From Chromatiaceae bacterium (GTDB taxonomy: Bacteria; Pseudomonadota; Gammaproteobacteria; Chromatiales; Chromatiaceae), in assembly GCA_013426805.1 (NCBI GenBank), contig JACDZG010000065.1, forward strand, positions 1-39,164: 39,164 bases of DNA. Direction: 5' to 3'. A model generated the notes under the pieces. It did no database searches. It saw nothing but the letters and a program-made list of their open reading frames with translations, and was not told the DNA's origin. Numbering within the stretch: the stretch's first letter is position 1; every line of letters starts with the position of its first letter. Shown piece after piece: positions 32,432 to 39,164 of the stretch. The translations under genes were made by a program, and so were the position numbers.

Positions 32432-35400
32432 ATTCACTGCCGCGTAGGCAGCTTAGAAAAGGCGAAAGCGCCAGGTGCCGGGGATCAGGTCATTCACTGC
32501 CGCGTAGGCAGCTTAGAAAGGTCGCGTAGATGACCGTCCCGCCGCCGCCGAATTCACTGCCGCGTAGGCAGCTTAGAAAAGCAGCACCAGGTACCGCCCC
32601 GGCACCCCCAAATTCACTGCCGCGTAGGCAGCTTAGAAACGGGGGCGCGCCCGTATTTTTGGGGCCCGCAATATTCACTGCCGCGTAGGCAGCTTAGAAA
32701 TGAAAGCGACGTTTGGCGCCGCTGGGCTCGATATTCACTGCCGCGTAGGCAGCTTAGAAAGAAGGCCGCGAACACCGAGAGCCGTGCCGCCGATTCACTG
32801 CCGCGTAGGCAGCTTAGAAAACCGGAAGCCATCGCCGACACCATGGAGGGGAATTCACTGCCGCGTAGGCAGCTTAGAAATGGTTCTCGCCATTGGTCCG
32901 GGCGATGAAGGCATTCACTGCCGCGTAGGCAGCTTAGAAACGAGAGCCGTGCCGCCGCGCCGGCGGACAGCGCATTCACTGCCGCGTAGGCAGCTTAGAA
33001 ATATAGCCGCGCCGATGCATTGGCGGACGGCAAATTCACTGCCGCGTAGGCAGCTTAGAAAAAGCGGGAGGCGAGCGGGACGGACGGAGGCCCATTCACT
33101 GCCGCGTAGGCAGCTTAGAAAGCGAATAGAGGGAGAGCAGACATATAACCTCCATTCACTGCCGCGTAGGCAGCTTAGAAACGATCCGCGTTCGCTGTCG
33201 ATCATCGCGATCCATTCACTGCCGCGTAGGCAGCTTAGAAATGGGGAGGATTAAGAAATGGGCGATCCTGGCAATTCACTGCCGCGTAGGCAGCTTAGAA
33301 AACGCAATCGGCCCAGGCGGCAGCCGTGAGCGCATTCACTGCCGCGTAGGCAGCTTAGAAAAGCGAAGCCCGAGCCCGAGGACCCGCCGACCGATTCACT
33401 GCCGCGTAGGCAGCTTAGAAAATTGGTCCGGGCGATGAAGGCGAGCCCGTAATATTCACTGCCGCGTAGGCAGCTTAGAAAATAGACAGCACATCCCAGA
33501 GCCGACCGGATTCATTCACTGCCGCGTAGGCAGCTTAGAAATGGTTCTCGCCATTGGTCCGGGCGATGAAGGCATTCACTGCCGCGTAGGCAGCTTAGAA
33601 AGAAGGGCGGCGATGAACCGTGGTCTGGTTGTCATTCACTGCCGCGTAGGCAGCTTAGAAATGGGATCGCGAGCGGGAAGTGTGCCCGCAAGAATTCACT
33701 GCCGCGTAGGCAGCTTAGAAAGCCCGCGGTCGGCCGAATGCCGGTCAACTGCAATTCACTGCCGCGTAGGCAGCTTAGAAAGCGGCAACGGTCAGGACCA
33801 GGCCGCCGGCCTCATTCACTGCCGCGTAGGCAGCTTAGAAACATGACAAAAGGGGCGCGCTGTTTCTTGCTGAATTCACTGCCGCGTAGGCAGCTTAGAA
33901 AGCCATCGCATACGCCGTCATCAGCCGCGACCGATTCACTGCCGCGTAGGCAGCTTAGAAATGGAGGCACAAACGCGATCTCGATGCGCTGCGGATTCAC
34001 TGCCGCGTAGGCAGCTTAGAAAAGGGGCCGAGCAAGTGACGCCCGACGACGAACATTCACTGCCGCGTAGGCAGCTTAGAAAGTGGATGTGCTGCTGCGG
34101 GGGCCGAATGTCCCATTCACTGCCGCGTAGGCAGCTTAGAAAGCCGTCCACCGCCGCACCCGCACGCGATACGTATTCACTGCCGCGTAGGCAGCTTAGA
34201 AATGGCCCACGGCGACGACACGCTGCGCGACCAAATTCACTGCCGCGTAGGCAGCTTAGAAAAGAGCAGCCGCGCCGGCGGACGCCCAGGAGCCATTCAC
34301 TGCCGCGTAGGCAGCTTAGAAAAAAGAGTATTTTGAGGCTTTCCAAAAAGCTGAATTCACTGCCGCGTAGGCAGCTTAGAAATGATGTAGTAATCATAGC
34401 AGCGTTACCGGGAAATTCACTGCCGCGTAGGCAGCTTAGAAAACCCGCCCGACCAGGGGCACGGCGGCGCCCGGATTCACTGCCGCGTAGGCAGCTTAGA
34501 AAGACGGCAATCCGGTCTCGGTCGGTCAGTTCTTATTCACTGCCGCGTAGGCAGCTTAGAAAATGCCGGGGACAGCTTGATCGTCGATGGGGTGATTCAC
34601 TGCCGCGTAGGCAGCTTAGAAACAAGCTCCAATATGTCGCGGCCCGCATCAAAGATTCACTGCCGCGTAGGCAGCTTAGAAAACCAACACGCCGGCCGCG
34701 ACCGGCACCCAAGCATTCACTGCCGCGTAGGCAGCTTAGAAACGAACCACAGGAGGGCCACGGCCCGCGGCCGAATTCACTGCCGCGTAGGCAGCTTAGA
34801 AAAATGCATCGGCGCGGCTATAGGAGTGGATGACATTCACTGCCGCGTAGGCAGCTTAGAAAAACCCGGCTGGTGTCGACCCGAACTACCCGCAATTCAC
34901 TGCCGCGTAGGCAGCTTAGAAAGGGATCAGCCAAGCGGAAATCGCGACCGAGCTATTCACTGCCGCGTAGGCAGCTTAGAAAGGTAACAGAAGCGCAACG
35001 GCTCGAACCGGCAAATTCACTGCCGCGTAGGCAGCTTAGAAAGGAGAGAGAAGATGACACACCAGGCCGACACAACTCACTGCCGCGTAGGCAGCTTAGA
35101 AAAGGAAAGCCTCTCGCGTCTTCCAGTCCGTCATATTCACTGCCGCGTAGGCAGCTTAGAAAAGTTTCCACAGCACGCTGAGTTGCTCGACACCATTCAC
35201 TGCCGCGTAGGCAGCTTAGAAATATCGGTCTGCCGTGGCGTCAGGTCACGGTATATTCACTGCCGCGTAGGCAGCTTAGAAATGGGGCGTTAAAGGTACG
35301 TCGCTGGAGCGCTTATTCACTGCCGCGTAGGCAGCTTAGAAAAACGGCGCTATGTGGCTCGCGTTCGGCAACCCATTCACTGCCGCGTAGGCAGCTTAGA

Positions 35401-38400
35401 AAAAGGCTCCGCGTCGCAGCGCGTCCTGCTCGATATTCACTGCCGCGTAGGCAGCTTAGAAATCTACTGAGGGACTGGTGGTTGGGACCGCGGAATTCAC
35501 TGCCGCGTAGGCAGCTTAGAAAACTGCTGTTCGCCCGTTCGGAGAAAGCGAAAGATTCACTGCCGCGTAGGCAGCTTAGAAAATTCACCACCAACTCCGG
35601 TCCCAACGCCAACCATTCACTGCCGCGTAGGCAGCTTAGAAATGGGCGAGCGAGTCCACGCGCTCTTTCGACGCATTCACTGCCGCGTAGGCAGCTTAGA
35701 AAGTACCGGCCGGGGTGGCTTATACCAGCCCCGTATTCACTGCCGCGTAGGCAGCTTAGAAAAGGCCGCGGCATAGGTGCCGCTGGTGCCGTCCATTCAC
35801 TGCCGCGTAGGCAGCTTAGAAAATCATCCTGGTCGCGGAGGGCTACGCCACCGCATTCACTGCCGCGTAGGCAGCTTAGAAAATGGCGGTACTGGTTCCA
35901 TTGCCGCGCAAGAAATTCACTGCCGCGTAGGCAGCTTAGAAATGGGGTCGCAAGAAGCAGTGACCGCGGCCCTGTATTCACTGCCGCGTAGGCAGCTTAG
36001 AAAGGGGACACTTGGGCGTGGGTCCGCGATCTGCCATTCACTGCCGCGTAGGCAGCTTAGAAAGACTACCCGGCGCCGACCTGGGTCCTGAGTTAATTCA
36101 CTGCCGCGTAGGCAGCTTAGAAATTTGCGGCGCAGGTAGTCGGGCACCAGGTCGCATTCACTGCCGCGTAGGCAGCTTAGAAACAAGTCAAGGTAGCGCT
36201 TGCGCCCCCGCAGTTCATTCACTGCCGCGTAGGCAGCTTAGAAATATCCGCGCATACGACCGAGGCGCCATGTATCATTCACTGCCGCGTAGGCAGCTTA
36301 GAAATAAAGAACCAAGCCGATGGCTCTGTAGTCGTCATTCACTGCCGCGTAGGCAGCTTAGAAACGCAGGCGAGTACCGACCCCGACGCGAGCAGGATTC
36401 ACTGCCGCGTAGGCAGCTTAGAAAAGTTCGTCAGGTGCGGAACCGCGTCGATCTTGGATTCACTGCCGCGTAGGCAGCTTAGAAATCGATGTCGGCGAGC
36501 TCGTCCAGGGCGCGCAGATTCACTGCCGCGTAGGCAGCTTAGAAATGCAGTTGATCGGCATCCGGCCGACCGCGAGCATTCACTGCCGCGTAGGCAGCTT
36601 AGAAAAGGCCAACCCGCCGGCCGTGGTCCTGGACGATATTCACTGCCGCGTAGGCAGCTTAGAAAGTGGGTGGCGACGCCGGCGACGGCATCGAGGCATT
36701 CACTGCCGCGTAGGCAGCTTAGAAACCAAGACCACCTGCTGATCTTCCAGGTCTGCGCATTCACTGCCGCGTAGGCAGCTTAGAAATTCTCGCCCATGGC
36801 CAGCTCCAGCATGGTGCCATTCACTGCCGCGTAGGCAGCTTAGAAAAACGCCGCCTATTCGATGCCGTGGACCACCATATTCACTGCCGCGTAGGCAGCT
36901 TAGAAATGTACCACGGCCTATGCCGGTGGACATCTCAAATTCACTGCCGCGTAGGCAGCTTAGAAATACATCCCGCCGACCGCGTGGGAGTTTCGCGCAT
37001 TCACTGCCGCGTAGGCAGCTTAGAAATCATCGACCGCATCCCGGAGACCTTCACCATCATTCACTGCCGCGTAGGCAGCTTAGAAAATCGACGCATCAGA
37101 CATTGCCCATGCCGCCCAATTCACTGCCGCGTAGGCAGCTTAGAAAAGCCGCAGCCCTTGCGTGCGCCAGTAAGCGACATTCACTGCCGCGTAGGCAGCT
37201 TAGAAAGCCTTGGTCGCCGCCTTCTCCGCCTTCTCCGCATTCACTGCCGCGTAGGCAGCTTAGAATGTGACACCCTGTATCCTGACCACCACGCCAACAT
37301 TCACTGCCGCGTAGGCAGCTTAGAAATGGCACCAAAGCACTGGATTTTACCTCGGCACATTCACTGCCGCGTAGGCAGCTTAGAAATGAATGGCGATCGA
37401 CGTCAGCTTCACGTCCTCATTCACTGCCGCGTAGGCAGCTTAGAAAACTCCCCAGCCCAAGGCTTTCGCGTGATCTTCATTCACTGCCGCGTAGGCAGCT
37501 TAGAAAGCGGGCTGTTCCTGCGCGGGCTAGACGCTGGCATTCACTGCCGCGTAGGCAGCTTAGAAATGACCGGCGGGGCCGATGCCGAAGACGACGACAT
37601 TCACTGCCGCGTAGGCAGCTTAGAAAGTGAGGGGCTGGAGCGATTTTGTACGGCACCGATTCACTGCCGCGTAGGCAGCTTAGAAAACGGCAAAGCGATT
37701 ATCCGCATCTACCGCAACATTCACTGCCGCGTAGGCAGCTTAGAAAAGCTTCGATGGCCGCACCCATGCCCGCCGGATATTCACTGCCGCGTAGGCAGCT
37801 TAGAAAGAGTGGAAACGGATAAGCCTCGCTATTCGCGAATTCACTGCCGCGTAGGCAGCTTAGAAAAGCGTCATGCCGGCGGCGATCGCCAGTTCTTTAT
37901 TCACTGCCGCGTAGGCAGCTTAGAAACGGCGCGTACCGCGAAGCCGGCCGGTCGATGTATTCACTGCCGCGTAGGCAGCTTAGAAATACCGGGAGTCAGC
38001 CGCCTGATGGCCCTCCCCATTCACTGCCGCGTAGGCAGCTTAGAAACGGCGCTTGTCGAGTCGCGCGTGATCGTTGACATTCACTGCCGCGTAGGCAGCT
38101 TAGAAAATGAACAGCGACGCAAGCCGCGCGATCAATGCATTCACTGCCGCGTAGGCAGCTTAGAAAACGTCGCCGACCTTGAACCAGTAGTAGTTCTCAT
38201 TCACTGCCGCGTAGGCAGCTTAGAAACATCAACTCGGCCGCCTTGGCGCCGGTGAGGTCATTCACTGCCGCGTAGGCAGCTTAGAAAATCGACGTGGACG
38301 GCACCGCGCGCCCGACGACATTCACTGCCGCGTAGGCAGCTTAGAAAAGACACGAACAGGCCGCGCTGTCCGGGTCCACATTCACTGCCGCGTAGGCAGC

Positions 38401-39127
38401 TTAGAAATGGACGCGCGCGATCAGGTCGGCCAGGGATGGATTCACTGCCGCGTAGGCAGCTTAGAAAATCCAGGATGCCGTGCTGCAGTATCTCGCCGTA
38501 TTCACTGCCGCGTAGGCAGCTTAGAAAAAGAGCCACGGAGCGCCACTTAGGCACCCCACATTCACTGCCGCGTAGGCAGCTTAGAAAATGCGCCAACCTG
38601 GGCGCAGCGGAAAACCTGCATTCACTGCCGCGTAGGCAGCTTAGAAAACCAGGTCAACGCGTCCAGCCTGAGCGGACCAATTCACTGCCGCGTAGGCAGC
38701 TTAGAAAACCGGCAGTTCGCCCGGCTCGGCCATCGCCGCATTCACTGCCGCGTAGGCAGCTTAGAAACCCAGCCGCGCCACCATCCGGTCGATGCGCTCA
38801 TTCACTGCCGCGTAGGCAGCTTAGAAATGGAGCGGGGCCAGTTCGAGCAGGGTCGGCACATTCACTGCCGCGTAGGCAGCTTAGAAAAGCACGCGGCCGG
38901 GCGGATGGTCCAGGCCGGGATTCACTGCCGCGTAGGCAGCTTAGAAAGCCAAGAAGGGCAAAGCAAAACAGGACATCAAATTCACTGCCGCGTAGGCAGC
39001 TTAGAAATATGACGCTTCCATCGCCCAACTGGTTGGCTAATTCACTGCCGCGTAGGCAGCTTAGAAAACACCCGGTTCTCCCACGCCTTCCGGTCTGGCA
39101 TTCACTGCCGGCTCTTCGGGATCTCAG
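32432..39127 (+). CRISPR. Type I-F CRISPR array, 112 repeats and 111 spacers
   Basis: The 28-nt repeat has 5' part ATTCACTGCC, loop GCGTA, arm GGCAG and handle CTTAGAAA, with a 60-nt period. Repeat starts fall one per 60 nt from 32432 to 39100 with eight single-nt register shifts, giving 103 spacers of 32 nt and eight of 33 nt. Variants: the repeat at 35075 begins ACTCAC, and the one at 37240 ends AGAAT. The terminal repeat (39100) keeps only ATTCACTGCCG, marking the distal end. The first nucleotide is A, where most I-F repeats have G. One spacer occurs twice (32881 and 33542), and several overlap on the same target. Long open frames through the array are artefacts of periodicity. Confidence 0.99.
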
Positions 39128-39164
39128 TAGGTTGTGATATACTTATATTTCAGCATCTTGCGAG

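Noticed and set aside
32490-39137. Long open frames through the array, such as 36867-38255, encoding repeated IHCRVGSLE-like or SLPRRQLRK-like units
   Set aside because: They arise because the 60-nt repeat-spacer period is divisible by three, so a stop-free repeat frame stays open. They shift or end where 33-nt spacers occur, and have no ribosome-binding sites.

Overview
The window is high-GC gammaproteobacterial chromosome. It most resembles a purple sulfur bacterium (Chromatiaceae/Chromatiales). The basis is the protein style (metG, mrp, paired MinD/ferredoxin ATPases with NifX-like proteins), the many WD40, RCC1, Uma2 and UPF0175 genes, the dispersed hairpin repeats and a large type I-F CRISPR-Cas locus. 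Species assignment is inference; nothing in the window fixes it.

Layout. 1-6093 (minus strand): a two-gene unit of a TIR-domain protein followed, with a 4-nt ATGA overlap, by a very large protein with a signal sequence, fourteen WD40 repeats, one membrane span and a cytoplasmic P-loop ATPase. 6224-9661 (plus): a UPF0175 protein, a MITE-like palindromic element, then a MoxR AAA+ ATPase coupled to a DUF2201/VWA protein. 9662-11025: an eroded zone with dispersed repeats, a truncated UPF0175 gene, a dead tyrosine recombinase next to a tRNA-Leu(TAG), and a second MITE-like copy. 11026-13711 (minus): a compact five-gene operon of two NifX-like proteins, two MinD-type ATPases with inserted 4Fe-4S domains and a tiny DUF59-like protein, resembling the ORP (orange protein) clusters of anaerobes. 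14183-16111: an exported RCC1-propeller/CARDB protein. 16261-19651: divergent metG and mrp. 19828-22703: a pRiA4b ORF-3-type gene, a Uma2 gene, tRNA-Leu(CAA) with a strong terminator, and an AlbA_2-family gene that appears to have lost its N-terminal domain by deletion.

22931-39127 is the type I-F CRISPR-Cas system: a Fic-domain gene directly upstream of cas1, then cas2-3, a 291-bp gap, csy1-csy2-csy3-cas6f, a leader, and an array of 112 repeats (111 intact plus one decayed terminal repeat) and 111 spacers. Of the spacers, 103 are 32 nt and 8 are 33 nt by register.

The main discovery is in the gap between cas2-3 and csy1. On the minus strand there is a CRISPR-like unit: a degenerate repeat that keeps the exact 3' handle of the array repeats, a 32-nt pseudo-spacer, and a second degenerate repeat with a correct 5-bp stem and 5-nt loop. 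The pseudo-spacer matches a site just upstream of the csy1 start codon, beside a CC PAM. Identity is complete at positions 1-5, 7-11 and 13-17. The mismatches fall exactly at 6, 12 and 18, the bases that are flipped out in type I crRNA-DNA hybrids, and pairing is lost after position 19. This is what a self-directed, non-cleaving crRNA-like regulator of the Csy-complex operon would look like (a CreR-type autorepressor).
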